64,000 nucleotides of DNA, from contig CP096134.1 of the NCBI GenBank assembly GCA_023242925.1, forward strand, positions 124,001 through 188,000, given 5' to 3'. A model generated the notes under the pieces. That model searched no databases. It worked only from the letters and a program-made list of their open reading frames with translations, and had not been told where the DNA came from. The stretch comes from Hyphomonadaceae bacterium JAD_PAG50586_4. GTDB taxonomy: Bacteria > Pseudomonadota > Alphaproteobacteria > Caulobacterales > Aquidulcibacteraceae. Made by a program: the position numbers and the translations under genes. Each line of letters opens with the position of its first letter. Position 1 is the first letter of the stretch. Positions 9,357 to 18,476 of this stretch are shown piece by piece.

Positions 9357-10049
9357 ATGAGTCCGATCGACACCGCCGCGCTGGCCATCTTTATTTTATG
9401 TTGGATCGGCTACGAGCCGCTCCGCCGAAGTCTCGCCAAGAGACGCGGCGGTAGCATCAATCTCGATATGTATCCGGTGCGCGAAGCCTGGATGCGCCGA
9501 TTCCTCGCCCGCGATAACCGGATCATGGACGTGAATCTGCTTGGGCATTTGCTCAATTCAGCGTCCTTCTTCGCCTCAACCAATCTCCTCGTGATCGCCG
9601 CCGCCGCTGGCGTGCTGTTCGGCGGCGAGGCGATGCGGTCGAATTTGCAGGATCTGGAGTTCGCGTCGCCCGCGTCTGACTGGCTGATCGAGTTGAAGGT
9701 CGGCGTCGTCATCATCACGCTATCGCGCGGGTTGCTCGATTTCGTCTGGGCCATTCGCCAGCTGAATTACGCGATGGCGCTTTTGGGCGCGGCGCCGGAC
9801 GCGATCGACAAGGAAAAGCACGAGGCTTTCGTCGCGGCCGCGAGCGATGTGCTGCACCCGTCCTTCTCCGCCTTCAATACAGGCGTGCGCGCCTATTATT
9901 TCGCGCTGGCGGCGGCGGCGTGGCTGATCAGTCCGTGGGCGATGGTGCTGGGCGTGGTCGCGACAGTCGCTATTCTGCTGCGCCGGCAAATGCATAGCCA
10001 AGCGGCGCGCGGGATCCGCGCGGCGCGCGATCTGTGTGTGAAAGACTAA
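9357..10049 (+). CDS. DUF599 family membrane protein
   Basis: 230 residues with about four hydrophobic segments (near 8-20, 65-90, 110-130 and 180-210). The N-terminal YEPLRRSLA and the [20 protein letters not shown] region, split around residue 60, match the DUF599 pattern of integral membrane proteins of unknown function common in Alpha- and Gammaproteobacteria. The last 4 nt overlap the convergent dut gene. Confidence 0.85.
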   Translation: MSPIDTAALAIFILCWIGYEPLRRSLAKRRGGSINLDMYPVREAWMRRFLARDNRIMDVNLLGHLLNSASFFASTNLLVIAAAAGVLFGGEAMRSNLQDLEFASPASDWLIELKVGVVIITLSRGLLDFVWAIRQLNYAMALLGAAPDAIDKEKHEAFVAAASDVLHPSFSAFNTGVRAYYFALAAAAWLISPWAMVLGVVATVAILLRRQMHSQAARGIRAARDLCVKD

Positions 10050-10507
10050 CCGCGCCCAGTTGAGCCAAAGCCGCCAGCGCCGCGTGCGGTTTCCGACAGC
10101 GTCTCGACCACGTCCCACGCGCCTTGCGTCACGGGCGCGATCACCATTTGCGCGATGCGCTCGCCACGTTTGATCGTGAACGGCTCTTGGCCGAGATTAA
10201 TCAGGATGACCTTCACCTCGCCGCGATAATCCGCGTCAATCGTGCCGGGCGTGTTGAGACAGGTAAGGCCGTGCTTCAGCGCTAGGCCTGAACGCGGGCG
10301 CACTTGCGCCTCATAACCAGCTGGCAGCGCAATGGTGAGCCCTGTCGGCGCCAGCACACGTTCGCCGGGCGCCACAACGATCGGCGCATCCTCGGGAACC
10401 GCGGCGCGCAAATCCATGCCGGCGGAGAGCGCGGTCTCATACGCCGGCAGCTGCAAGCCTTCGAAATGCGCCAGCGGCGCGACCTGGATCGTGATTGTGG
10501 GGCTCAT
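10046..10507 (-). CDS. dut: Deoxyuridine 5'-triphosphate nucleotidohydrolase (dUTPase)
   Basis: 153 residues. The ATG at 10507 is chosen because an AAGGGG Shine-Dalgarno lies at the right distance; a GTG at 10513 is also in frame. The enzyme hydrolyses dUTP to dUMP and PPi, keeping uracil out of DNA and feeding dTMP synthesis. The trimeric dUTPase motifs appear in order: [15 protein letters not shown], the motif III block with [18 protein letters not shown], and the C-terminal P-loop-like arm [12 protein letters not shown], complete. In Caulobacterales dut lies close to coaBC, as here. Confidence 0.95.
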   Translation of the reverse strand: MSPTITIQVAPLAHFEGLQLPAYETALSAGMDLRAAVPEDAPIVVAPGERVLAPTGLTIALPAGYEAQVRPRSGLALKHGLTCLNTPGTIDADYRGEVKVILINLGQEPFTIKRGERIAQMVIAPVTQGAWDVVETLSETARGAGGFGSTGRG

Positions 10508-10554
10508 ATCCACCCCTTGCGCGGATTCGCCCGCGCTGGGGAGGGTAGGGCAGC

Positions 10555-10935
10555 TTAGCGCTTGCCGCCCTGGCGCGCCTTGCGGGCGGCGTATTTCAGA
10601 TCGCGACGGGCCTTTTGTTCGAAGGCGCGGATTTCAGCCGCTTCTTCCTCTTCCTTCGCCTTGCGCTCGGCCTCTTCGGCGGCGAGGCGGATGGCTTCGG
10701 CTTCGGCGCGCTCCTTTTCCTCGGCGGCGACCTTCCGTTCGAGCTTTTCCATCTCGACACGCTCGCGGCGCTTCTGCTCGGCGGCGATACGCTTTTCTTC
10801 GCGCGCCTTGGCTTCGGCGGCGCGTTGGGCGGCGATTTCCGGATCGATCTGCGGCTTGGTCTTAAACTTATCCAACATCGCCTTTTTGGCGGCGAGGGCG
10901 GCGTCACGGCGTTCGTTGTGGTTCGGGATGCTCAT
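10555..10935 (-). CDS. DUF6481 family charged coiled-coil protein
   Basis: 126 residues, almost entirely helical and made of Ala, Glu, Lys and Arg. It starts [20 protein letters not shown] and continues as an unbroken heptad-like helix ([23 protein letters not shown]) to a basic C-terminus. The N-terminus is typical of DUF6481, a small alphaproteobacterial family without known function. No signal peptide. It is separated from dut by 47 bp on the same strand. Confidence 0.75.
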   Translation of the reverse strand: MSIPNHNERRDAALAAKKAMLDKFKTKPQIDPEIAAQRAAEAKAREEKRIAAEQKRRERVEMEKLERKVAAEEKERAEAEAIRLAAEEAERKAKEEEEAAEIRAFEQKARRDLKYAARKARQGGKR

Positions 10936-11182
10936 CGACAGTCCTGTAGCCCGCGCGTGCGCACGCGGCGCTAGAATCGGCAGGGTTGAGATTGGAGACG
11001 CTTACATAGCGCCCAACGCGAAAGGCTCAAGCCCCGAAGCGTTGCGATTTCGCAAGGCTGCCTGCGGCGTTACCGCCCAGGTCAGACGTCATAGGCCTGT
11101 CACTCCCTTGGCGGAGCACTCCGGCCCGCGTCACCGGCGGTGTGCGCCGATTGAAACGCCGACAATCCGTCGCGTCGGTGCG

Positions 11183-11350
11183 TCAGAGCGAGAAGTATCG
11201 CGGGGAGGCAAATAGCGCCGCAGTGCGCGGTTCGGCGAGGTCCATGCCGGCAACAACCGAATTCGCCACGAACATAGTCAGGAAAAATACTGCGACGATG
11301 ACTTTTAAGGCGACAATGGGCTCGGCCCGCCAGGACTTGTGTTCCCTCAT
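11183..11350 (-). CDS. Small single-pass membrane protein, hypothetical
   Basis: About 55 residues from the ATG at 11350 (MREHKSWRAEPIV), 19 bp after the coaBC stop on the same strand. Residues 13-35 are a strong transmembrane helix with a basic N-terminal flank, so an N-in topology is likely. The tail is short and has no recognisable motif. Short gene and weak ribosome-binding site, so the call rests mainly on the well-formed membrane helix and its position in the ubiE-ubiB-coaBC run. I do not recognise a family. Confidence 0.45.
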   Translation of the reverse strand: MREHKSWRAEPIVALKVIVAVFFLTMFVANSVVAGMDLAEPRTAALFASPRYFSL

Positions 11351-11369
11351 CTTAAACCCGCGGTTGGCG

Positions 11370-12575
11370 CTACTTCCTTCGTGCTGGCTTTTCGGCGACC
11401 GCTTTGGCGATTTCCGCCGCCAGCTTCTTCGCCACCGCATCCTTCGGCATACGCGCCCAGGTTTCCGCGCGATCCTTGCTGATCAGCATGATTGTGTTGT
11501 CGTCACCGCCCATGACGTCGCCGGAGACATCGTTGGCGACGATCCAGTCGCAGCCCTTCTTGGCGATCTTGGCGCGGGCGTTCGCTTCGACGTCGTTGGT
11601 CTCGGCCGCAAAGCCGATCACCAGCTTCGGCCGCTTCTTTCCGGGCTTCGACAGTGTGGCGAGAATGTCAGGGTTCTCGACCAGCGCGATACCCGGAATG
11701 CCGGTCTTATCTTTCTTGATCTTCACGTCGGCAGTTTCGCTCGGGCGCCAATCGGCGACAGCGGCGACCATCACCGCCACATCAAGTGGCAGCGCCGCTT
11801 GGCTGACTTCCAGCATCTCGCGCGCGCTCTCGACGCTGACGCGCGTCACGCCGCGCGGCGCTTTGAGCGCTGTCGGACCGGAAACGAGCGTTACGTCCGC
11901 GCCGAGTTCGGCCAGCGCCGCCGCGATCGCGTAGCCTTGCTTGCCGCTGGACCGGTTTGAGAGAAAGCGCACCGGGTCGATCGCTTCGATCGTGGGCCCC
12001 GCCGTCACCAGCGCGCGCTTGCCTTTGAGTGGGCCGTCTTGGAGCAGGGCGAGCGCTGTGTCGCGGATTTGCTCGGGCTCAGCCATGCGGCCCACACCAC
12101 GTTCGCCGCTTTCGGCCATCTCGCCTTCGTTCGGGCCGATGAATTTGCGGTTGTCCGCCTGCAGGCGCGCGAAATTGCGCTGCGTCGCCGGGTTCGCCCA
12201 CATGAACGGGTTCATCGCCGGCGCCATCAGCACCGGCTTGTCGGTGGCGAGCAGCACGGCCGAGGCCAGGTCGTTGGCCAGGCCATTCGCGGCCTTCGCC
12301 ATCAAGTCCGCGGTCGCGGGGGCGACGATGATAAGGTCAGTCTCACGCGCAAGTCGGATGTGGCCGACGTCGAATTCCTGAGATTGATCAAAGAGATCAG
12401 TGAACACAGGTTCGCCGACCAGCGCGCCTGCGGCCAACGGCGTCACGAATTTCTGTGCCGCGTCCGTCATCACCACGCGCACCGAGACGCCGGTCTCCTT
12501 CAGACGACGGATCAGTTCAAGGCTCTTATAAGCAGCGATGCCGCCGCCGATGATGAGGAGGACGCGCTTGTTCAC
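11370..12575 (-). CDS. coaBC: Bifunctional phosphopantothenoylcysteine decarboxylase/phosphopantothenate-cysteine ligase
   Basis: 401 residues, both halves present. The N-terminal flavin-dependent CoaC half (about 1-180) has GGGIAAYKSLELIR, the PATADLMAKAANG stretch, the PAMNPFMW motif (PxMNxxMW) and a G-E-R-G-V-G-R-M flap. The C-terminal CoaB half has the ITAGPTIE-type ligase motif (VTAGPTIEAIDPVR) and NRSSGKQGYAIA. It converts 4'-phosphopantothenate and cysteine to 4'-phosphopantetheine through two steps of coenzyme A synthesis. The start overlaps the ubiB stop by 4 nt (ATGA), indicating an operon ubiE-ubiB-coaBC. Confidence 0.96.
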   Translation of the reverse strand: MNKRVLLIIGGGIAAYKSLELIRRLKETGVSVRVVMTDAAQKFVTPLAAGALVGEPVFTDLFDQSQEFDVGHIRLARETDLIIVAPATADLMAKAANGLANDLASAVLLATDKPVLMAPAMNPFMWANPATQRNFARLQADNRKFIGPNEGEMAESGERGVGRMAEPEQIRDTALALLQDGPLKGKRALVTAGPTIEAIDPVRFLSNRSSGKQGYAIAAALAELGADVTLVSGPTALKAPRGVTRVSVESAREMLEVSQAALPLDVAVMVAAVADWRPSETADVKIKKDKTGIPGIALVENPDILATLSKPGKKRPKLVIGFAAETNDVEANARAKIAKKGCDWIVANDVSGDVMGGDDNTIMLISKDRAETWARMPKDAVAKKLAAEIAKAVAEKPARRK

Positions 12576-14333
12576 GGCTGCACCTCCGGTGTCGCGATGG
12601 TCTCTTCGGTCGCGGAGCCCGTCGTTTCCTGTGCCTCTTCCACGGCAGGCGGGATCGGTGCGGTGGCGACGGGCGGCGTGACTGGCTGTTCAACGCGCGC
12701 AGGCTCAGGCGCCGGTTGCACGATTTCGCGCGCTACATTGCGCGGGCCGAACACGAACATGATCAGCGCCCCGCCGATCAGGCCGATCCAGAACGCCGGC
12801 ATCTGATACCATTTGCGCTCTTCGCGCGGCGCTTCGGTGCTGACCTTGCGCGCAGCCGCTTCCAGCGCGATCAAAGTGTGCGGCAAGCGGCGCAATGCGC
12901 CCAGGCCGTGACCCACTTCATCGATCGCGCGCTTGGCGACCGCTTCGGCGCCAATTCACGCTCGACCCAACGCTCCACGATCGGACGCGCAGCCGTCCAC
13001 ATATCGTGCTTCGGGTCGAGCCCGCGCGCCACGCCTTCGACCTGCACCATCGTCTTTTGCAACAGCACCAATTCCGGCCGCAGATGCATGCCGAACATAT
13101 GGGTGACGTCGAACAGCTGGAGGAGGAGGCGGCTCATCGAAATCGAGTCCGCTGTCTTGCCGAAAATCGGTTCGCCGATGGCGCGTAGCGCTTGCGCAAA
13201 TTCCTCGACCGTGAATTTCTCCGGCACGTAGCCGGCTTCCTGGTGCACTTCGGCGACGCGGCGATAATCGCGGCGCAGGAAGCCGTAAAGAATTTCGGCG
13301 AGGTAGCGGCGTTCCTTGTGGCCGATGCGGCCCATGATGCCGAAATCGACAATCCAGAGCTTGCCATCTTTGCCGTACATGAGATTGCCCTCATGCATGT
13401 CGGCGTGGAAGAAGCCGTAATCGAGTGCCGCGGCCAGGAAGCCACGTGTGACTTTGGTTGCGAGTTCGCTGCGATCAGCGCCAGCTTTGTCGAGCGCGCG
13501 CAGATCCGTCAGCGGCACGCCGTCGATCCAATCGAGTGTCATCACCCGTTTGGACGAACGTGACCAATCAATCTCTGGCACGGCGAGATAGCCGTCCTTC
13601 TCGGCCACTTCGCGGAATTCGGCGGCGGCGCCGGCTTCCAGGCGCAAATCCAATTCGCGTTCGGTCGCGGCGCGCACGGTGTCCACGAACTGCACCGGCT
13701 CCAGTCGGCGCGAGCGCGGCGAGAAGAATTCGATAGCTTGCGCCAAAAAGCGCAGCGCGGCCATTTCCTTGGCCATCTTCTTTTCAATGCGCGGACGCAT
13801 CACCTTGATCGCGACCACGCCTTGGCGCGGCACGATGCCTTGGTGCACTTGCGCGATCGAGGCGGCTGCCGTCGCTTCGGAAATGCCGGCGAACAATTCT
13901 TCCGTGCCGCCGAGTTCTGCGTTGATGGTGTCAAGCGCGACCGTGCGCGGGAAGGGCGGCAGGCGATCCTTCAACCGGCCGAGCTCTTGCGCGACGGTGA
14001 CGCCGATCATGTCCGGGCGCGTCGCCAGAAATTGGCCGACCTTTACATAGGCGGGGCCCAAGCGTTCCAGCGCCTTGGCCAAACGCTCGCCCACGCTACG
14101 GCCGCGCCGGCGTTTCGAAAAATCGAAAGCGCAGTGTGCGCGGCCTGCAGCGAGGTCGGATAGCGATCGTAATACTCGGCCGGCAGCAGTACGTCGTAAC
14201 GCACCAAAGTCATCGCCACGCGCAGCAAACGCCACGTGTGGCCGATCGCGCCGGTGGCGAAGCCCACGAGCAGCGCAGCCGCGATGACAAGGACCAGTGA
14301 GAACCAGGAAAACACTAAACCGACCAACCCCAA
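12572..14333 (-). CDS. ubiB: UbiB family ubiquinone-biosynthesis kinase-like protein (two frame breaks)
   Basis: Three frames must be joined to give a normal UbiB of about 587 residues. The natural N-terminus starts at 14333 (MGLVGLVF, membrane helix) and runs to the A5 run at 14118-14122. The central part carries [14 protein letters not shown], the Ala-rich loop [24 protein letters not shown] and VDFGIMG, all diagnostic. A second break near 12940 leads into [15 protein letters not shown], a C-terminal membrane helix and a Pro/Glu-rich tail. One base missing at each break restores the frame. The protein supports CoQ synthesis, probably as an ATPase at the inner membrane. It overlaps ubiE by 19 nt and coaBC by 4 nt. 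I judge the breaks to be sequence error rather than gene loss. Confidence 0.85.
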
Positions 14334-15082
14334 TGCAGCGCGCAGACGCCGCCGGCCATGTTCCGATAGGCCGCGCGTGCCAAACCCGCCTCACGGATCA
14401 TATTGAGAAAAGCTTCCTGATCCGGAAACCGACGGATGGATTCCACCAAGTATCTGTAAGAATCCGCGTCATTCGCGAGCAATTTCCCCAGCGCCGGGAT
14501 CGCGTTAAAAGAATAGAAATCATAAACCGGCTCAAGCCCGCCAATGGCGAGGCGAGAGAATTCCAGGCAGAAGAACCGTCCGCCGGGCTTTAACACGCGT
14601 TTAGCTTCGCGCAGGACGGCGGGAACGTCGGTGCAGTTTCGGATGCCAAAGCTAATGATGTAGGCGTCGGCGACATGATCATCGACGGGCAGATTTTCTG
14701 CGTCGCCTTCATGCCAGAAGAGACCGTCTTCGCCCTTGGCGCGACCGGCCTCCAGCATCTCGGCATTGATGTCGATAACGTGGATTTCTGGCGGCTCGAG
14801 GCCGCGCCGCTTCGCTGCGCCTTCGCCCAGCTTCTTCAGCCGGCGCGCGATGTCGCCGGTGCCGCCCGCGACGTCCAGAATGAGTTCGCCAGGTTGTGGG
14901 TTGAGCTTCGCCGCCGCCGCATCTTTCCAGAGCCGATGCATGCCGCCGGACATGGCGTCGTTCATCAGGTCGTATTTGCTGGCGACCGAGGAAAACACCT
15001 CGCGCACCTTCGAGGCCTTCTCGGCCCGAGGCACGTCCTGAAATCCGAAGGAGGCGGTGTCGTTGGCGGCGCTGTCGTTCAT
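14315..15082 (-). CDS. ubiE: Demethylmenaquinone/2-methoxy-6-polyprenyl-benzoquinol methyltransferase
   Basis: 255 residues from the ATG at 15082; an upstream in-frame ATG at 15094 would add four residues. The SAM-dependent class I fold is clear: [14 protein letters not shown] and HRLWKD near the N-terminus, the SAM loop [11 protein letters not shown] (motif I), DINAEML (motif II), and SFGIRNCTD plus [13 protein letters not shown], both UbiE signatures. The enzyme performs the C-methylation step in ubiquinone synthesis. It heads a tightly packed ubiE-ubiB-coaBC operon, transcribed away from mutM. Confidence 0.96.
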   Translation of the reverse strand: MNDSAANDTASFGFQDVPRAEKASKVREVFSSVASKYDLMNDAMSGGMHRLWKDAAAAKLNPQPGELILDVAGGTGDIARRLKKLGEGAAKRRGLEPPEIHVIDINAEMLEAGRAKGEDGLFWHEGDAENLPVDDHVADAYIISFGIRNCTDVPAVLREAKRVLKPGGRFFCLEFSRLAIGGLEPVYDFYSFNAIPALGKLLANDADSYRYLVESIRRFPDQEAFLNMIREAGLARAAYRNMAGGVCALHWGWSV

Positions 15083-15176
15083 GGGTCGGACCATAGCGGC
15101 GCGGCCGGGGCGGGGCTATATCGCAGGCTCATGCTTTCGTGTTTGATTTCCGCCAGATACCTAGACCTATCGCCGC

Positions 15177-16034
15177 ATGCCTGAGCTGCCTGAGGTTGAA
15201 ACCGTGCGGCGTGGCTTGGCGCCGGCCTTGGTCGGTCGCCGGATTAAGCGCGCGCAGACTAAACGCGCCGATTTACGCTTTCCATTTCCGGCGCGTTTCG
15301 CGGCGCGGCTTTCTGGACGGCGCGTGGACGCGCTTGAGCGGCGCGCCAAATATTTGTTGGCGCATCTCGATGACGGCAATGTCTGGATCACGCATCTGGG
15401 TATGACCGGCCGCTGGTCGATCCTTGGCGCCGAGCGTCAGCCGGGCGATTTCTATTACGCCGAGCCAACCAATCCCACGCACACGCATGTCGTGTTGGAG
15501 ATGGAGGAGGGCGCGCGCCTTGAATTCAACGATCCGCGCCGCTTCGGCTACATGGATCTGATCGCAGCAAGCGAACTCGATGCGCATCCGTTCTTCAGAG
15601 CGATGGGGCCTGAGCCGCTCGGCAATCACTTCCACACGCCCTACTTCAAGAAGGCGCTTGCTGGAAAGAAAACCAGCATCAAAGCCGCCTTGCTCGATCA
15701 GCGCGTCGTCGCCGGCCTCGGCAATATTTACGTTGTCGAAGCCCTGCACCGCGCTGGCATAGCGCCGACGAAGGAAGCCGGCCGCATCGGCGCGCAACGT
15801 CTTGAAAAGCTCTATCACAATATCCGCGCCGTGCTCGAAGAGGCGATCGAAGCGGGCGGCTCAACGCTCAGCGATTACGCGCAAGTCGATGGCGCCCAAG
15901 GCGGCTTCCAGCATCGCTTCCGCGTCTATGATCAAGAAGGCCAAGCCTGCACCACCCCGCAATGTCGTGGTGTCATTGTGCGCGCAGTGCATGGCGGCCG
16001 CTCCAGCTTTTGGTGCCCGCGCTGTCAGCGCTGA
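15177..16034 (+). CDS. mutM: Formamidopyrimidine-DNA glycosylase (Fpg/MutM)
   Basis: 285 residues. The N-terminus MPELPEVETV supplies the catalytic Pro1 (after Met removal) and Glu2 of the family. The DRGEG-like helix-two-turn-helix region includes LLDQRVVAGLGNIYV with the conserved Lys and Asn, and the C-terminal zinc finger has the Cys pairs CTTPQC and CPRC, the first with a four-residue spacer instead of the usual two. It excises 8-oxoguanine and FaPy lesions and cleaves the strand by beta,delta-elimination. The gene lies between ubiE and the rpsT-dnaA block, as in Caulobacter. Confidence 0.96.
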   Translation: MPELPEVETVRRGLAPALVGRRIKRAQTKRADLRFPFPARFAARLSGRRVDALERRAKYLLAHLDDGNVWITHLGMTGRWSILGAERQPGDFYYAEPTNPTHTHVVLEMEEGARLEFNDPRRFGYMDLIAASELDAHPFFRAMGPEPLGNHFHTPYFKKALAGKKTSIKAALLDQRVVAGLGNIYVVEALHRAGIAPTKEAGRIGAQRLEKLYHNIRAVLEEAIEAGGSTLSDYAQVDGAQGGFQHRFRVYDQEGQACTTPQCRGVIVRAVHGGRSSFWCPRCQR

Positions 16035-16508
16035 TCAGTCCGGCAGCAGGTCGTGCGCGCGCATGTGCAGCGTCAGCGCGATGTCGGCGGTTTGTCCCAT
16101 TTCGCATGCGGCCGCTGCGTAGATCGCCATTGAGCCGCCCTCATAGAGCGAGGCATCGTAAGCGCAGCGTGCCTGCGACCATGCCGCGTGGGCGCTGAGC
16201 GCGCGGTCGCGTGAGGCGCTTTGCGCAGCACTCTCGCGCGTCCGCAGTGTTGAGAGCGCCGCGTCGCGTAGATCGACCCATTCGTCGCGCTCGCGGTTTG
16301 CGCACGTCACCATGCCTGCCGTCGTGACGCCGCCATCTTCCGCGTCCTGGCACGCGGCATTCACCTGGCCGATGCAAGCGCGCTGCGCCGCGAACTCGCC
16401 CTCCGCGGCGGCGATGCACGCCGCCACCGTGCTTGCGGGAGCCGGCGTCGCGAACGCCGGCGGGGCAAATCCAATCGCAAGCAAAACGAGCAAGAACCAC
16501 ATGCACAT
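16035..16508 (-). CDS. LprI-like (DUF1311) periplasmic protein
   Basis: 157 residues with an N-terminal signal peptide (cleavage near AFATPA, about residue 21). The mature part has regularly spaced cysteines (AACIAAAEG, RACIGQVN, AACQDA, TCANRE, ARCAYD, AACEM) and a W-S-Q-A-R motif, the pattern of the lysozyme-inhibitor LprI N-terminal domain family. Six cysteines in a secreted protein suggest disulfides. The stop directly abuts the convergent mutM stop. Lysozyme inhibition is inferred from family name only. Confidence 0.75.
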   Translation of the reverse strand: MCMWFLLVLLAIGFAPPAFATPAPASTVAACIAAAEGEFAAQRACIGQVNAACQDAEDGGVTTAGMVTCANRERDEWVDLRDAALSTLRTRESAAQSASRDRALSAHAAWSQARCAYDASLYEGGSMAIYAAAACEMGQTADIALTLHMRAHDLLPD

Positions 16509-16549
16509 CCCCGAATGAGTTTCTTAACGAACAGAGTTACACTGCGCGC

Positions 16550-16924
16550 ATGAGTCGAGCGCTTTTAGCCGTCGCTTTTGTTCTTTTCGCGACGCCTGCA
16601 CAGGCGGAATATTTCGACGCGATCGAGGATTTACCCGTGGCGCCCGGCCTCGCTGAAACCGCGCCCGGCTTCAGCTTCGACGGCGCCGCTGGGCGCATCA
16701 TTGGTGCGAACGCGAGCGGCGAAGCGCAACCGGCGATGATCCGCACATTTTACGCCGAGACGCTTCCGGCGCTGGGCTGGGCGCAAAGTCCTGGCGTGAG
16801 CGAGCAGGGCGATTTGATTTTCCTGCGCGGCCGCGAGCGCTTGGCGCTCACCATAGCGCCGCAACCTAGCGGCTCGGCCCTGCGCGTGCGGCTCTTCATG
16901 CGGCCTTCGTTGCTAGCGGATTGA
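16550..16924 (+). CDS. Small periplasmic protein, hypothetical
   Basis: 124 residues from the ATG at 16550. A cleavable signal peptide (ALLAVAFVLFATPAQA) is followed by a compact domain containing FYAETLPALGW and FLRGRERLAL. Related short secreted proteins precede the enoyl-CoA hydratase gene in other Alphaproteobacteria, with a conserved FYxxxLPxLGW core, but no function is known to me. It lies 41 bp from the divergent LprI-like gene and 30 bp ahead of the hydratase, so it probably leads that transcript. Confidence 0.7.
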   Translation: MSRALLAVAFVLFATPAQAEYFDAIEDLPVAPGLAETAPGFSFDGAAGRIIGANASGEAQPAMIRTFYAETLPALGWAQSPGVSEQGDLIFLRGRERLALTIAPQPSGSALRVRLFMRPSLLAD

Positions 16925-16954
16925 TTTTCGCCCATGCCCGGCGCAATCAGGCAC

Positions 16955-17728
16955 ATGGCTTACGAAAACATCCTTGTTGAAACGGATTGCGGCGTCGGGA
17001 TCATCCGCCTCAATCGCCCGAAAGCGCTCAATGCGTTGAATGATGCGCTGATCGCTGAGGTCAATGCAGCACTCGATACGTTTGAAGCCGACGATACAAT
17101 CGGCTGCATCGTCATCACAGGCTCGGAGAAAGCCTTTGCCGCGGGCGCCGACATCAAGCAAATGGCTGATGGCCAGTTCAGCGATTTCTACGCGCGCGAT
17201 CCGTTCCAGAATTTGGAGCGTGTGCCGCGTTGCCGGAAGCCCATCATCGCGGCGGTGGCCGGATATGCTTTGGGTGGCGGCTGTGAGCTCGCCATGATGT
17301 GCGACTTCATCATCGCCGCCGATACCGCGAAATTCGGCCAGCCTGAGATCACCTTGGGCGTAATGCCGGCCTGGGGCGGCTCGCAACGCCTCACCAGGAG
17401 CATCGGCAAGGCCAAGGCCATGGATCTGTGCCTCACGGGCAGGATGATGGACGCAGGGGAAGCTGAGCGCGCCGGCCTCGTCGCTCGCATCGTTCCCGCC
17501 GACAAGCTGATGGAAGAGGCGCTTGGCGCGGCGAAGAAAATCGCGGGATTTGGTCGTCTCTCCACGATCGCCAATAAGGAGGCGGTTAATGCTGCTTTCG
17601 AAACGGCGCTGAACGAAGGTCTGCGGCTTGAGCGGCGCTTATTTTACAGCCTTTTTGCCACCGAAGATCAGAAGGAGGGCATGGCCGCCTTTATTGCAAA
17701 GCGGCCGCCCGAATTTAAACACCGCTGA
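16955..17728 (+). CDS. Enoyl-CoA hydratase (crotonase family)
   Basis: 257 residues from the ATG at 16955 ([10 protein letters not shown]). The crotonase fold is evident: the first oxyanion-hole strand with [11 protein letters not shown], the second in [15 protein letters not shown], and both catalytic glutamates (GCELA and [12 protein letters not shown]). All of these are as in classical beta-oxidation hydratases, which hydrate trans-2-enoyl-CoA to L-3-hydroxyacyl-CoA. The position between mutM and rpsT is conserved in Caulobacterales. The following gap holds the rpsT promoter. Confidence 0.93.
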   Translation: MAYENILVETDCGVGIIRLNRPKALNALNDALIAEVNAALDTFEADDTIGCIVITGSEKAFAAGADIKQMADGQFSDFYARDPFQNLERVPRCRKPIIAAVAGYALGGGCELAMMCDFIIAADTAKFGQPEITLGVMPAWGGSQRLTRSIGKAKAMDLCLTGRMMDAGEAERAGLVARIVPADKLMEEALGAAKKIAGFGRLSTIANKEAVNAAFETALNEGLRLERRLFYSLFATEDQKEGMAAFIAKRPPEFKHR

Positions 17729-17732
17729 GTAT

Positions 17733-17760
17733 TTGACGTGGAGAATAGCTCCGGCTATAG
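17733..17760 (+). promoter_or_regulatory. Likely promoter of rpsT
   Basis: TTGACG (17733-17738) and CTATAG (17755-17760) are 16 bp apart and lie about 48 bp before the rpsT ATG, fitting a housekeeping sigma factor. Assigned by eye. Confidence 0.55.
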
Positions 17761-17807
17761 CCCCGCGCTTCCGTTACCGAAATCAAGTCAATCTGGACCC
17801 TCTACCT

Positions 17808-18080
17808 ATGGCGAACACGAAGTCCGCAAAGAAAGCCAACCGCGTCATTGGTCGCCGCACGGCGGTCAACAAGTCGCGTCGCTCTCGCGTGCGTTCGACG
17901 TGGCGTGGTGTGGAAGAAGCGCTTGCCGCTGGCGACCAAAAGGCCGCCGCCGCTGCTCTGAAGCAAGCTGAGTCCGAGACGATGCGTGCGGTGACGAAGG
18001 GTGTTCTGCACAAGAACACCGCGAGCCGTAAGGTGTCGCGTCTCGCAAAGCGCATTGGCGCGCTTTCGGCGTCCAAGTAA
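17808..18080 (+). CDS. rpsT: 30S ribosomal protein S20
   Basis: 90 residues, full family length. The N-terminus [12 protein letters not shown], the basic helix [15 protein letters not shown] (within residues 18-32) and the C-terminal [15 protein letters not shown] are typical of S20, a primary 16S rRNA binder of the 30S body. The rpsT-dnaA order is a hallmark of Caulobacterales and helps place this region near the replication origin. Confidence 0.97.
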   Translation: MANTKSAKKANRVIGRRTAVNKSRRSRVRSTWRGVEEALAAGDQKAAAAALKQAESETMRAVTKGVLHKNTASRKVSRLAKRIGALSASK

Positions 18081-18240
18081 GACTGCAAATAATTCCCGTT
18101 TGGCGTGCATTTTAGCCGCCAAGGGCTTGCGAATCCTCACGTTTCAGTTTTGCAATAACACCGTATAGATATGGTGAATAACGCTCCGTGCTCGGAGCAA
18201 TCGAACATATCGGATACGAGAATTTTCCTTTAAAAATCAA

Positions 18241-18268
18241 CGCAATATAGCCTTCTGTGGATATTGCG
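18241..18268. repeat. Inverted repeat enclosing a DnaA-box-like site
   Basis: CGCAATAT (18241-18248) and ATATTGCG (18261-18268) form perfect 8-bp arms around a 12-nt centre. TGTGGATAT at 18256-18264 matches 8 of 9 bases of the DnaA box on the opposite strand (TTATCCACA) and runs into the right arm. Confidence 0.7.
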
Positions 18269-18374
18269 AAGAAGTAAAGATCGATGGTCGTTTGGGCTAT
18301 TGATTTCCCATTTCGGCTGGCGCATCGTTTCGCTTGTCCGGCGAGCGCACTCGCTGTTCGACGCTTCAATGACA

Positions 18375-18392
18375 CCGATGCCTAGGCATCGG
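18375..18392. repeat. 18-bp perfect palindrome upstream of dnaA
   Basis: CCGATGCCTAGGCATCGG reads the same on both strands, with the centre at CCTAGG. It lies 85 bp before the dnaA start codon, a good place for a dimeric regulator. I do not know which protein would bind it. Confidence 0.8.
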
Positions 18393-18476
18393 GCCGAAAG
18401 GGTCATCGGCTCGAATAGCGAACCTGTGCCTGCCGTACGGGGCTGAAAATTAACCAAGATTCTTGCGGGGGTTGGC

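Larger units (their letters stand above)
18081..18476 (+). promoter_or_regulatory. rpsT-dnaA intergenic region: dnaA promoter/leader, possible origin elements
   Basis: A 396-bp gap without a credible gene, visibly more AT-rich at 18081-18300 than its surroundings. It contains a near-consensus DnaA box inside an inverted repeat (18241-18268), an 18-bp perfect palindrome (18375-18392), GANTC sites for CcrM-type methylation at 18131-18135 (GAATC) and 18458-18462 (GATTC), and a TTAACC half-site at 18450-18455 reminiscent of CtrA binding. A GCGGGGG ribosome-binding site precedes the dnaA ATG. Only one DnaA box was seen, so I do not call it oriC; in Caulobacter the origin lies elsewhere near dnaA. 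Confidence 0.55.

Noticed and set aside
10936..11182. Possible small RNA between the DUF6481 gene and the small membrane protein gene
   Set aside because: A palindrome TTGCGA-TT-TCGCAA (11042-11055) and GC-rich stems are present, but no known RNA motif, promoter or terminator could be assigned.
12572..12916. Separate 114-residue membrane protein gene
   Set aside because: Its start region ([15 protein letters not shown]) continues the UbiB C-terminus in a shifted frame, so it is the tail of ubiB.
14118..14122. Programmed frameshift in ubiB
   Set aside because: The A5/T5 run could slip, but a second break near 12940 in the same gene has no slippery site, and many other genes in the window show similar indels.
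18112..18375. Minus-strand 87-residue frame in the rpsT-dnaA gap
   Set aside because: No ribosome-binding site, no homology, and it runs through regulatory sequence.
18081..18476. oriC
   Set aside because: Only one near-consensus DnaA box and no cluster of boxes or clear unwinding element was found. In Caulobacter the origin is near hemE rather than directly ahead of dnaA.
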